Shown piece after piece: positions 1 through 9,620 of a DNA stretch of 47,358 nt; position 1 is the first letter of the stretch, and the number at the start of each line of letters is the position of its first letter. The notes below the pieces were generated by a model. The model was not told where the DNA came from, did not search any database, and was given only the letters and a program-made list of their open reading frames with translations. Made by a program: the position numbers and the translations under genes. Source of the DNA: Gamarada debralockiae (Eukaryota; Ascomycota; Leotiomycetes; Helotiales; Hyphodiscaceae); NCBI GenBank assembly GCA_002803225.1, contig NXFV01000763.1:1-47358 (forward strand). Reading direction: 5' to 3'.

Positions 1-739
1 GCCAAATCCATAGTAAAAGAAAGCCCCTATTCGCAGCACACCAACACTTAAAACCAGTAGGTATAGGCTTATTTGGTATTGTTGTAGCTTCAGATGCATT
101 CCCCTTGAAGCCAATCATAGCTTCATCAACTGATATATCACGTCCTGGTTTCCAAACTCGTGCGTTGACTTGCTGGAAGTGTTGGCTAAGTATTTCTACC
201 TAAAATAATAGTTAATATATATAGATTAATACTATAGTTTAAATAAAACTTACCTTAGAGTAAGGCCCCTTCTTATGTGATTCATGGATCCGAAATCTTA
301 TATGTAACTCTTGAAAGCGATTTCTTGCCATATGCTTAGTTATATAGTGATGAGGCGTGACTGTACGTGTATCCCAATAGTCTGATATCTCGTTTTGAAC
401 ATTAAGTGTCATATAAATGCGAATAGCTAGGTAGGTATAGATTTCGCCAGGACATGTTGGATACCATTGTTTTGCGCGCGCGTCCGGTCGCATAGGGTCT
501 TGTGGCTCTCTCTGATATTGATTCGTGTACTTAACTATCATATCGATAATTTCAGGGGTATAATACATAGTAAACAAAGAGAGAGGGTTGTCAGGAGAGG
601 CGCTATTGGGTAAGGTAATCTCGAAGTCGAAATCAGGCAAAATCATAGGCTTAAATTGTCGTCCTGCCTTCAAAAGTGGTTTCGTATTAGGGCGCTTTGT
701 TCCCCTATCCGTAGGGTCATTTTCTATGTCTTCAAGCAT
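1..739 (-). CDS. piggyBac-type transposase (DDE_Tnp_1_7), 5' part, runs off the left edge
   Basis: The start is the ATG at 739. Exon 1 (739-254) is exactly 162 codons. A 54-bp GT..AG intron (253-200) follows, and exon 2 (199-1) stays open to the window edge. Exon 1 carries the N-terminal part of a transposable-element domain, with the recognisable stretch around 'YYTPEIIDMIVKYTN' and 'YWDTRTVTPHHYITKHMARN'. Exon 2 contains 'DISVDEAMIGFKG', matching the family's first catalytic Asp block (sVDEsMvpFkGr), followed by 'PTGFKCWCAANRGFLLLWIW'. Enzymes of this family cut and paste DNA at TTAA sites using three Asp residues; only the first Asp region is visible here. There is no stop or frameshift in the visible part, so the copy may be fairly young. 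An upstream start is possible but not needed. Confidence 0.85.
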
Positions 740-968
740 CGTAATAGATGTGTTTTGGGTGAGATATCATTGAATTAAGATGGTTGTTTACATTTCGCGT
801 TTACATGTGGATTTTGGTGTTCCTCCGGAAAAACTAGTTTTTCCGGTCCGGACCCACACGTTCCTGATGGCAGTTGAAATGATATATGGGTGGCAGCCCA
901 ACGCTCACACACGTGACACGCTAGCGCTGTCACAAGTAGACTATTATATAATCAGAAGCTAAGGTTAA
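740..968. mobile_element. possible right end of the piggyBac-like element
   Basis: This stretch lies between the transposase start and the next gene. The sequence reads AGG|TTAA at 962-968, which fits a piggyBac-type end next to a TTAA target. Other TTAA sites exist (775-778), and the partner end is outside the window, so the boundary is a guess. It also holds a perfect palindrome (825-846) and a GTGACA...TGTCAC hairpin around 910-931, features often seen near transposon ends. Confidence 0.3.
825..846. repeat. 22-bp perfect palindrome
   Basis: The half-site CCGGAAAAACT is followed directly by its reverse complement. It sits about 85 bp upstream of the transposase start. It could be a transposase binding site or a regulatory element; the sequence itself shows only the symmetry. 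Confidence 0.8.
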
Positions 969-1306
969 TAATAAATAAGACTTTAGATTATCATATGGTC
1001 GATTCCCTCTCGGTTTGAGGCTGGCCACCGAAGGAGTAAATGACCATAAGCGAAGCCGATTGACTGGAGCCAGCGTTGCATGGCGACCGTTTGGTTCACC
1101 GAGAAACATTTCCGCGTCCTCAAATAACGGCAAGGCTGTGGCTCTGCCCAAGCGTTATCTTGATATCCCCCTGTTTCAGGCGGACCAGGATCTGTCCAGG
1201 AAATAGGCGACGATTCGAAGATCGCTTCAGGTAGTTGAATCGCCGGTAATTGCTTCAAAGTGAGGCCTTCGGTTCAGAACTTTCACATCAAGACGCAGCA
1301 GCTACG

Positions 1307-4302
1307 ATGGCTACTTTTGCAGACGACGCTGTCCGCCGGGAAGCATTATCAGGCGTCGGCTGGGTGAACGGGAGGTATGTGTCCTCAGATATAGTGTTAC
1401 AAAGTATTTGTACTGATGGCAGTCACAAGTGCATTACTGGTTGATGAAGGGCTCGAGAGCGAGCAGATAGAATCCCAGATCATAGAGTGGGAGAGTGGAG
1501 ATAACAGTGATTCCGGATTTTACGAAAGGAGCCCTCTAGACCCAGACGCCTGTAATTTACCGCCCACCTTGAACGAAATAGACCAATGGCAGCGCCACAT
1601 AAGCCTCCAGAACTTTGCGAAAAGCCTTCAGAATGCAGCAAACTCGGTTTATCCCAATGAGACCCGATCCAGATACACGAGGGTATATGTCCTGATATTC
1701 AAATGGCAGACCGAAGATCCAAAGCTGCCAGTCTCTTACGAGATAGCAGAATTGCAAAAGGTTTTTGACGAGATATATCACTACGACGTAGAAGTTTTCG
1801 AGATTCCAGACAAACGGAGCCATGCCAAAGTTAGCGAAAAGATAAATACCTTTGTCGCAATAAACGACGATAGCAAGGACGACCTCAAGATAGTTTACTA
1901 TGCTGGGCATGGCAGATTGTCTAAGACAAGAGATCTTGTGTGGACCAGGTGCGTTCTCACTTCTGAAATATAGGCACTTTCTGGACATTGGCGTTTCTTA
2001 TATTTGTTACCGAAATTCAGTCTAATGAGCAATGTTACTAGCTGTCAAAATAAAAGGAATGAAACGTGTTCCACAGTTACTTGGACTGGCATACAGAAAG
2101 CACTCGAGCAGGCTCAGAGTGATGTTTTAATACTGTTAGATTGTTGTTCCTCAGGAATCGGTGATGCAGGTGAAGGCAATGGTGTAACTGAGCTGATGTC
2201 TGCTTGCGCATTTGATGTGGCAGCAAATGGCGTCGGGCATTACTCTTTCACTAAGGCGCTAACGATTGAACTACGGCTTCTTAGTAAGAAGAGATCATTT
2301 CCAGTCGTCGAACTGTATACGCACATATACTGCCGGGCCCAGCATCATATGGCTCAAGGCATCGACAATGAGCGTTATCCTGCTCCGATCCATCTGCTTC
2401 TAACGCAAGACGACCACTTTCCAAGAAGTATACAGCTATCGATTCAAGAACTATCCTCAGAGAGGGAAGATAGGTTGTCACCCAAACCTTGTATTCGTGG
2501 ACCGGATTCTGCGGAGTCGGTCAGACACAAACGCCGTCTGTTCGGAGAGTCGCCGGAACCGTCCAATAAGCGGCCATGTCTGGATAAAAACAGCCAGAGC
2601 CTCCAAATAGAGGCAGAATCTTCCATCACGCAGTACCTAGGTATTACAGAAGAGCATTTAACACAGAATGATCGTGCAGTGTCGGAGGTTGGGTCGGTAT
2701 CACACAGCGACTCTGCCATCTTTGGAGGCTGCCCACCAAATTCGTCGCAGCTGGTGAGTACACGTGGACCGAGACTGCTCTTCGCAGTCAGATTAAAAGA
2801 CAACATAAGGGCCGAAGATCTATCACCAGAATTCTTCGCAGATTGGCTGAGAATGATACCCACAATTGCGAGGGAGGTCAAGGTCGAGGCAGGATTCGAA
2901 TGCAACTCGACATTGCTCCTCGTATCTCTACCGTTTTCCTTGAGGCCTTACCTCCCACATCATCCCGCTATTATATCGCTTGGGCCAGTCAAGTCTCCAA
3001 ATCTTCTGGCAGTGACCTACTCACGTAGAGAGTTAGCTGTGAAAAGGAGGCACGCAAGCTGCTCGCCAGAAACAGACGAAGATCGGAGAGAAGAAATGAT
3101 TGAAGCAGAAGATAGTATTGATTGTCGGTCTGAAACCGAAAGTTTATGCTCTGTCGAGTCGGAGTGCATGAAATATCCTGCAGAGAATGGGAGAACCTAT
3201 CATGCTTACAAGGCAGGTAGATATCTGTTCCCAAATGACGAGCCTGAGATGGAGCGCTTGGATCTACAACATCATTTATTCTCTTTGACCTTTGATGGCA
3301 AATCCTTTGTGTCTCCTATCACACAGAAGAAGAATATTTCTCGTGTGCTGGATGTTGGTACTGGTACAGGTATCTGGGCAATCGAATTTGCTGATGCGCA
3401 TCCCGAAGCAATAGTCGTTGGCATCGATCTCAGTCCTATTCAACCACGATTCGTTCCACCGAATCTAGAGTTCCAAGTAGGGAATATAGAATCTTCCCGG
3501 CATTCCAACTCCAAGTTCGATTTCATCTATAGCCGTATGATGACGGCTTCAATCAGAGATTGGCCACGGTTCTTTGTGAACAGCTTTGAGTAAGATATTT
3601 GAATTCTTTATATTCATTGAATTTTGAACTACACTATCTTCCAGCATTGGTTGATTCAATGGCTCATACGTTTATCTTAAATAGGAACCTGGCTCCCGGG
3701 GGCTATATCGAACTAGCAGACATATGTTTCCCAGTACAAGTTATCGACGAATCGCTCCCAAGTGACTCTGCGCTGCGTAAATGGTCCGATCTCATGCTAG
3801 AGGCCACTCAGAAAGCCGGAAGTCCCATAAACAGTGCAAAGTGGTATAAATCTCAACTAGAGATCGCCGGCTTCAGTAATGTTGTGGAACGCAAATATGT
3901 TTGGCCGCACAATTCTTGGGCAAAGGATAAAAAGCATAAAGAGTTGGGTAAGCATACTTCTTGCTCTATACTTCCTCGGTCTCTGTAAACTCGAATGCGA
4001 GACATCTTTTGTCAATTTGGCAGTAGAACCTATATATGAAGAAGTGGCTGACGAAGAAACAGGCATGTGGAGTTTGATAGCTATGATTGATGGTCTCCAA
4101 GGCCTAAGCATGGCTCTCTTTACGCGTATTTTGCAGTGGTCGAAGGAAGATGTGGAGACATTCCTAGTCGGTGTCAAGCAAGAATTGGAGCGAAAAGATA
4201 TCCATGCATATTGGGATATGTGAGTTCACTATGTCCAATACTACAGTGCAGCCCTAACATGATTTCGTCAGATATGTAGTTTATGGGCAGAAACCGGTGT
4301 AA
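1307..4302 (+). CDS. caspase-like (peptidase C14) domain fused to a LaeA-like SAM methyltransferase
   Basis: Six-exon model: 1307-1374, 1430-1948, 2021-3589, 3685-3947, 4063-4219, 4272-4302. It sums to 869 codons in frame. Starting instead at the ATG at 1416 gives 850 aa; the first intron is the weakest splice (AAG acceptor). With the 1416 numbering, the caspase-like part has the catalytic His in 'YYAGHG' (about 165) and Cys in 'LLDCCSSG' (about 220). It is followed by a conserved fungal tail, 'EDLSPEFFADWLRMIP'. From about 562 the protein becomes a LaeA-like methyltransferase: 'ENGRTYHAYKAGRY', SAM motif I 'VLDVGTGTGIWA' (about 620), 'IDLSPIQP', 'NLAPGGYIELADI', and the end 'IHAYWDIYVVYGQKPV'. 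Exon 3 has no stop across the junction, so the fusion is encoded in one exon. Both parts keep their key motifs. Likely a protease-type sensor or effector coupled to a methyltransferase; substrates are unknown. Two adjacent genes wrongly joined is the alternative. Confidence 0.8.
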
Positions 4303-4797
4303 ATTTGCTACATAAGTTTTCAAGGGACAAGGTCATTTATGGTCCTTGATAGTGGATAAGTGGAAAGAACACTGAAGCTAGCCAAGACTCCTGCCAGTCC
4401 CCATGTTCATGAACATGCGGTCTCCCAAAAATGGTTCTAGTTCATGAGGCTCTGCTCAATGGAGGATTGGTTTTCCACTTCGATCTACTTAATCTCTAGC
4501 ATGAACTTAATGATTCTCCTTGGGCCATGTTGGAGCGACTCTGATATCGCTTGTCCCACGCGTCGGTTCGCGTAGACTTTGTAGTAAATGACCATACTTC
4601 CAGAGCGAGGCATCTAGAATATTCACTAGCTGAGTTACATCATACTTATGGTAGTTCAAGTAAGCTCTGTTGAAATCAGGGCTGTGCAAAAAGGTATCTT
4701 GAATTCCTTCCACTTACCTTTCTTTCCTCGCCAACGTCTTCTCTTTCCTGTCCTATAACTTCATTGTTTTGTTGTGCAATCCCTTGACTCCTAGAAG
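4303..4797. other. intergenic region
   Basis: It holds the 3' end of the caspase-methyltransferase gene. From about 4735 there is a CT-rich stretch typical of fungal promoters, leading to the ATG at 4798. No convincing gene is seen. Confidence 0.5.
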
Positions 4798-5163
4798 ATG
4801 CCGACATTCGTTTCTATCAACAAGATCAAAACAAGTAAGTTTAAGTTTAAACCCCACCCCCCCCCAAAAGAAGCACCCCCACAACAAAAATAACCCCCCA
4901 AAAACCAATATATATATATATTTATTTAAATAAATAAATAAATTTATATCTCCGTTTCAAATTTCCTCAGCTTCTGCTGGAGTTAAGAGGCCGGCGCACG
5001 TCGCCTATGTCTCCCCGTCTCCCTCGTCCCTCGAGCTTTCTCAGAACGAACATCTTGCAGAGAATATCCTGCGAGGCTTCTTGTACGAAATGGTATCAAA
5101 TGAAATACCTTCACTACTTTCTTTCATAAAATTTCTTCCATATTGGAGCTCCGTTTGAAACAT
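4798..5163 (+). CDS. short spliced reading frame of unknown function, possibly the 5' part of the decayed gene that follows
   Basis: The ATG at 4798 sits in a good context (AAGATGCC) after a pyrimidine-rich leader. A short first exon ends at GTAAGT (about 4836). The intron carries C-rich, A-rich and AT-repeat tracts and ends at CCTCAG (about 4970). The second exon reads on with a basic and then acidic stretch ('SLELSQNEHLAENILRGF') to a stop near 5156. An alternative splice from about 5090 to 5225 would join it in frame to the hydrophobic stretch 'LAILCLDILILASAVI' at 5246. I do not recognise the product. It may be the N-terminus of the Cys-rich gene remnant downstream or an unrelated small gene. 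Confidence 0.3.
4850..4946. repeat. low-complexity tracts (C run, A/C tracts, AT repeat)
   Basis: A run of C's near 4858 is followed by A/C-rich tracts, (TA)n near 4909-4920, and a TTTA/AAAT repeat to about 4945. The whole lies inside the presumed intron of the preceding model. Confidence 0.8.
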
Positions 5164-5224
5164 TAATTCACCACGAAGGTTCGGATTGCTAACAATGACC
5201 CAGTCCCAAGTCTTCTGATCTCAG

Positions 5225-6329
5225 GGCATCAAGATGTCTCTCAATGAGCGACTCGCAATCCTGTGCCTGGACATTCTGATCCTCGCCTCGGCGGTCATTG
5301 ATCTCCCGTCGCCCCCTCCAATGGTGTCATTTCGTCCTCCACGTCCGTCATCAGCGGCCCTTGTCTCATCCACTTCAGCCCCAGCTAGTTCAACTACACC
5401 TCCCGGCGTACCATGCCGCACTTCTTCCACTTGCGAGAATTCCGCTTCTTGTTAGTAGATTCAGGAGTGATTTATTTCACAATCCCAAATATTTCACGAG
5501 TTCTGCTGCAGAAGTCTGTACATATTGGAATGTTTTTTGAGCAGAATGTTGTCTCGGAACTTCTAAACCCTTTTCGTCTCCATAGTGCTTTCCTTATTAT
5601 GCATATACTGATTCTGATATATCAAATGCTCACCCCTCAACTTTTGGCTCCAGGTGTCTACTCCTTGTGGTGGCTACGAAGCCTCTTGCACTTCTGATGA
5701 TCAGTGTACTTCCAACGCTTGTTTTGGACTTTCTGCACCGGTCCCAAACCATTATTGACTACCAAGCCCTCATCAACTATCATAGCCACCCCGACTCCAA
5801 ATGAGAGCAACTCCTCTCGGACCACCCTGCGTATCGTCTTCTGATTGCATCAATGGCGTTGTATCGTCTCTATGTATGGCGAGAAGAGAGTTTATCGCCT
5901 AGTCTGCGGTGGTTACAACGCTTCTTGCACCTCCAACGATCAATATGGCTGGAACATTTGCGCTCGAGGATCATGCGTCTTCCAGAAGTGTGATATTGTG
6001 CCCCAGCCATTGGAGACTCCGGTCAGCGGCAAGGTCGGCATATACAAGCGCAACGTCGCCCCTCAACCCCCCAAGACTCTGGCCAATGGGCAACGTCGAT
6101 CTCTATAAGGAGCGTGACATTGCTCAATAGTCCAAAACCCCACCTACTGGCAATGCTGAAATCTACAAGAAGCGAGATACTACCCCTCACTCCCCGCAAG
6201 GCTCTAGCTACTGGCAACGTCGATCTCTACAAGAATCGCGACCCTGCTGAACAGCTCGAGACCCCAGCTACTGACAACGTCGATCTCTACAAGAAGTGTG
6301 AGGCTACGAAGACTCCAATCTTCGAGTAG
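5225..6329 (+). pseudogene. decayed Cys-rich, secreted-type protein with a C-terminal repeat tail carrying dibasic sites
   Basis: A hydrophobic start ('LAILCLDILILASAVI', 5252-5299) resembles a signal or anchor segment. It is followed by a Pro/Ser-rich region and two related Cys-rich modules. Module A is 'PPGVPCRTSSTCENSASC' (to 5452) plus 'TPCGGYEASCTSDDQC' (about 5663-5710). Module B is 'LGPPCVSSSDC' (about 5815) plus 'VCGGYNASCTSNDQY' (about 5905-5949). The tail (6022-6329) has five units reading GNVDLYKKR or close variants every 60 to 64 bp. Stops at 5452, about 5757, 5907 and 6127 and frame changes between units show that no single protein is made, unless splicing or base errors hide it. 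Repeats separated by Lys-Arg sites are typical of Kex2-processed fungal peptide precursors, including RiPP precursors; that link is inference. Confidence 0.45.
6022..6329 (+). repeat. degenerate about 60-bp coding tandem repeat, five units, YK(K)R-type dibasic motif
   Basis: The core codons start at 6031, 6092, 6152, 6216 and 6276, giving spacings of 61, 60, 64 and 60. Translated cores are GKVGIYKR, GNVDLYKER, GNAEIYKKR, GNVDLYKNR and DNVDLYKKC. The ancestral unit is probably GNVDLYKKRD plus a Pro/Thr/Gln-rich spacer. The two spacings that are not multiples of three put neighbouring units in different frames. Confidence 0.7.
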
Positions 6330-6809
6330 ATTAGCTCTGTTCTCAGGTGGTCTGGAAAACGAGTGGCGGGGAGTTGAGATGGATGTCTGTTGCTCTCAAC
6401 GTACCATTTTGCGGTACTTGACCTAATGTAATAGAGAAAGTACTGCGCAGAAGTAACTTCTGATGCTGGCTGAAGGATTCATGTTGATTCTCTCGGAGCA
6501 ATTTTTGATTATGAAGTGTGTCTTCATAGAAGATTATGGGTACCAAAAGTACATAGAATGAAATGTCGTTTGTCCAAAACTTATATTGGTACTTGCTGTG
6601 AACTCTTGAATGCTTGAACAATGAGTACGCCATCCAACACATTGCTACGCCAAACCCCCACTCAAAGTCCCGAAGCGCTTTCGAAGGACTCCAAACGCCA
6701 TACACCTTAATGCCCACATCTTCTCGATATCAAACCCATCGAGCTATTTCATCCAATCCGATCATCCTCCCAACTCCGACCTCCCTTTTACGAATTCTAA
6801 GGCCCCAGG
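6330..6809. other. intergenic region
   Basis: No supported gene. A short plus-strand frame begins at ATG 6620 but stops within about 90 bp, and its later pieces fall in other frames. Confidence 0.4.
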
Positions 6810-7043
6810 CTACCGAGTGAGTTCAATCTCAACAATATCATCCATCCTAGGTCCTCTCCCCGGCATCATGGTTTCCCGAATTCCCCGACTAACAGTCGAC
6901 TCCTGGCTCCGAATGATTATCGACTCGTCCGCAGTGCGTGCAACGATACCAGGCTTAGAAGTGGTGCTTAGAAGAAAGCTAGGGATGACACGGGCGCTTG
7001 CACAGGCCACAGAGAGCACGAAGAGGATTGATGAAGCGCGCAT
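6810..7043 (-). CDS. small secreted protein, 77 aa, unknown function
   Basis: This is an intronless frame from an ATG in good context (CAAAATGCG) at 7043 to the stop at 6810. The first 18 residues ('MRASSILFVLSVACASAR') form a classic signal peptide with a basic start, a hydrophobic core and an A-x-A-type cleavage region. The mature part is about 58 residues. It is rich in Ser, Arg, Ile and Glu, has no Cys, and ends in an acidic/hydrophobic stretch ('MDDIVEIELTR'). It contains several single Arg sites but no clear repeat. Lack of Cys argues against a disulfide-stabilised effector. Being short and unrecognised, it could be a chance frame, but the signal peptide and start context argue for a gene. 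Confidence 0.5.
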   Translation of the reverse strand: MRASSILFVLSVACASARVIPSFLLSTTSKPGIVARTADESIIIRSQESTVSRGIRETMMPGRGPRMDDIVEIELTR

Positions 7044-7763
7044 TTTGAGGGGTGTTTGACAGTTTGTTCGGATGATTTGAAGTGGAAGAAGTGAAGATCG
7101 CTTTGATGTGTACGGGAGCTTGAATGCAGAAGGAAGTATCGGTAATTATACAAAAGACCAAGCTTTTTGGAGTTGAAAGTTCGACCTGCGAGATGGAATA
7201 CACACTAAAAAAGGAAGTGATGATCTGCGCAGCAGTCGAACGAAAATCGAGACTTTTCAAAAAGCTTAAGAAGGATATATCAACGCAAGTGCGAGAGGAG
7301 GGCCTAATAAATGCCATGACGGCCGCCAACATCAGATAAGATTCCATTCTCTCCCCTGTCAGAGTAGCTGAAAGGTTCGTCAACCTCGTTCCATGTTCAA
7401 GGAGCTTCCCCACACTCAGCTGTCTGCGACGTCACATTTTGCTCGGCGCTCGTGTTCTGTGTGGAATTGGCGAATGAGAAGCACTTGCGACAATCTTATA
7501 GAAGATGGGAGAAGGAGAGCAGGAAATACGAGATAGGAAGAGACGGTTCTGAGACGTCAAAGTGTTCTGAAACTGGGCGGTGAGGCGAAGCGAGGCTGGG
7601 CAAATGCTGGTTGACCGAGAACTCTCGAAATGCGACAACTTTTGGCGAGAACAAAGGCTTGAATGATTTTATTCCCGGCGAGGATTGAAGATTAGAATTA
7701 CTTGGTATGCTTGAATCTGAGTTGTCTAGCGATTTCTTCTCGCGATTGTGCAGGAAGCTGATT
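7044..7763. other. intergenic region between two minus-strand genes
   Basis: It should contain the promoter of the small secreted protein gene and the 3' end of the SDR gene. Open frames here begin with non-ATG codons and look random. I see no RNA gene or repeat. Confidence 0.4.
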
Positions 7764-8864
7764 TCACCAGCAGCAATAACCTCCATCCACGACCTTGGCT
7801 GCTGTTAGCGATCATGGCGCAAGGGAACAGCTGTGTGGAACTTACAATATCGCTCCCATTAAGGTAGCTCGATGCATCACTCGCCATCCAAACAATTGTG
7901 CCTTGGAGTTCACTTGGATGCCCAAGCCTGCCCATGGGAACATCTTTGACCCAATTGTCTTCAATATGCTTGCCTTCCTTCGCTAACAGATTGATGATAA
8001 GGTCCGTCTTCATGTAGCCTGGGCATAGATTGTTGACTCTTATGCCTTTGGATCCCCACTAAAAAATTTGTGAGTAAATATGAGCTCGATTGAACAATAT
8101 TGGGGGCGGTACCTCTGTCGCCAGACTTCGACCCATCAATGAGACTGCAGCTTTGGACTGCCTAGAAATCAGCAACCCCAGCATACCAATATGCAAGCTT
8201 GCTCGTCTTGCTGAACCACTTCATGCCCATATCAGAGACGAGGGCAGCTTACCGCATTATACGCCGCCTGTTTCTGAGGACGAACACAAATGATAGAGCT
8301 CATGCTCGAAACCAATATCAAATTTCCCTTCATCTTTTGCTCAATCCAGTACTTCCCCGCCTCCCTTGCGAACAAAAAGCTCCCATTCAAATTAATATCA
8401 ATCATCTTCTTCCACCGATCATACGCATAATTCTCCGCCTCAACATTGTCCACAATTCCCGCAGCCGTAACTACGACATCAACCTTGCCAAAGTCGCTTA
8501 CGATTGACGCCCATGTATCTTGTACTTGTGACTCGGAGGTAACATTGCAAGCGTACGCTCGCAGATCGGGTGTATAAGAGGATGAAGTCGAGTTTTGCGA
8601 TGCGACGTGCTCGGCGATGTGTTTTATGGAGTCTTTGCCGCCTTGTAGAGACAAGTCAACGCATGCTCCGCGAGCTCCGCTGAGGGCAAATGCCGTGAGG
8701 AATTCCTTCCCTAGACCTCGAGCTGCGCCGGTTACAACACATGTCTTGCCTTCGAGGGAGAACGACGGTAGGGTCATGAGGCTTCGGCGGTGGAGGGACG
8801 TCGCGGATGCCCCTAGGAGGTACTTGCCAAGTACCTTCCGGCGGGCGGTTGCAAGCGTCGACAT
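7764..8864 (-). CDS. short-chain dehydrogenase/reductase, D-arabinitol 2-dehydrogenase-like, with an N-terminal extension
   Basis: Four exons (8864-8253, 8157-8113, 8058-7846, 7793-7764) give 299 aa, all joined in phase 0. The Rossmann motif 'TGAARGLG' is at residues 45-52. The active-site Ser (about 189) and the Y202-x3-K206 pair are present; the YxxxK motif is split by intron 1. The usual NNAG motif reads 'TAAG', a small deviation. The end 'SYLNGSDIVVDGGYCCW' is typical of the arabinitol/mannitol dehydrogenase-like branch of the family, which interconverts sugar alcohols and ketoses with NAD(P)H. About 35 residues precede the domain, rich in Arg, Ser and Ala without acids ('MSTLATARRKVLGKYLLGAS'), so mitochondrial import is possible. 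Exact substrate cannot be told from sequence. Confidence 0.88.
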
Positions 8865-9620
8865 TGTGAGGGGTATTCGATACCGTAATAGCAGTGAGAA
8901 AGACGTAGGTATAGTTGAGTGGGAAACCTGGAGATGTAGTCAATTGCTACCTGTTAGTGAAGGAATAATCGCGGATTAATGTAGCAATTGTAGCCGCCGT
9001 ACCTTCCTCTAAAGTAGGAAGGAGGGGTTTTGAACAAGCACGATACATCGTGAGTGACCTGAGGTTTGTGGGTGGAGGGGGGTTGTTCTTCCACTGGCAA
9101 AGCTTGGAGAAGCAGGGCAGGGGACGGCTGAAGAAAGAACGCCTCATCGCTAAACATCTCCGCTAACTTCACGAACTGCTTATTTTCAGCATCTCCTGAA
9201 ACTATTTGCAAAAGGATTTGGCTGTTGCCGAAAAAGATGCTTATTTTCTTTTAGAAGGAGCAGTTCCTTTAATTTGTCGCATTAGAAATTCCTTCGACTC
9301 GTGCCCGCTTTTCGATGCCTTAATCCAGAAGTCACGAGAGCAGAATGTCACGCATACTGGAGATTCTTGACAAACCGGTACTGACTGGTGAACGGACACT
9401 GGGCAGGCCTTCATGTTAGTTGTGCATGGCCGAGTCGGAAAGCCAGGGGGAACTTTGTGGCGTTCATTGGGGGCAGGTAGCCCGAGGGCCGGATCTTCTC
9501 GTGGCGCATCAATACATGTCTAGCTCTATCAGTTCATTGCGACGGATTGCAGGCGTATTGCTATCAGTTCCAACTATCTGTACAAGAGCCTCTGGAATTT
9601 CCCTTCCATGCCACTATTTT
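8865..9620. other. intergenic region
   Basis: Promoter side of the SDR gene and 3' side of the RBM5-like gene. No coding pattern, tRNA or repeat stands out. Confidence 0.4.

Noticed and set aside
6343..6717. 124-codon minus-strand frame with hydrophobic stretches
   Set aside because: It starts with GTG, has no recognised motif and no splice support; likely chance.
6620..6800. Plus-strand frames beginning with an ATG and a Ser/Thr/Pro-rich stretch
   Set aside because: It stops after about 30 codons, and later pieces lie in other frames opposite the small secreted protein gene.
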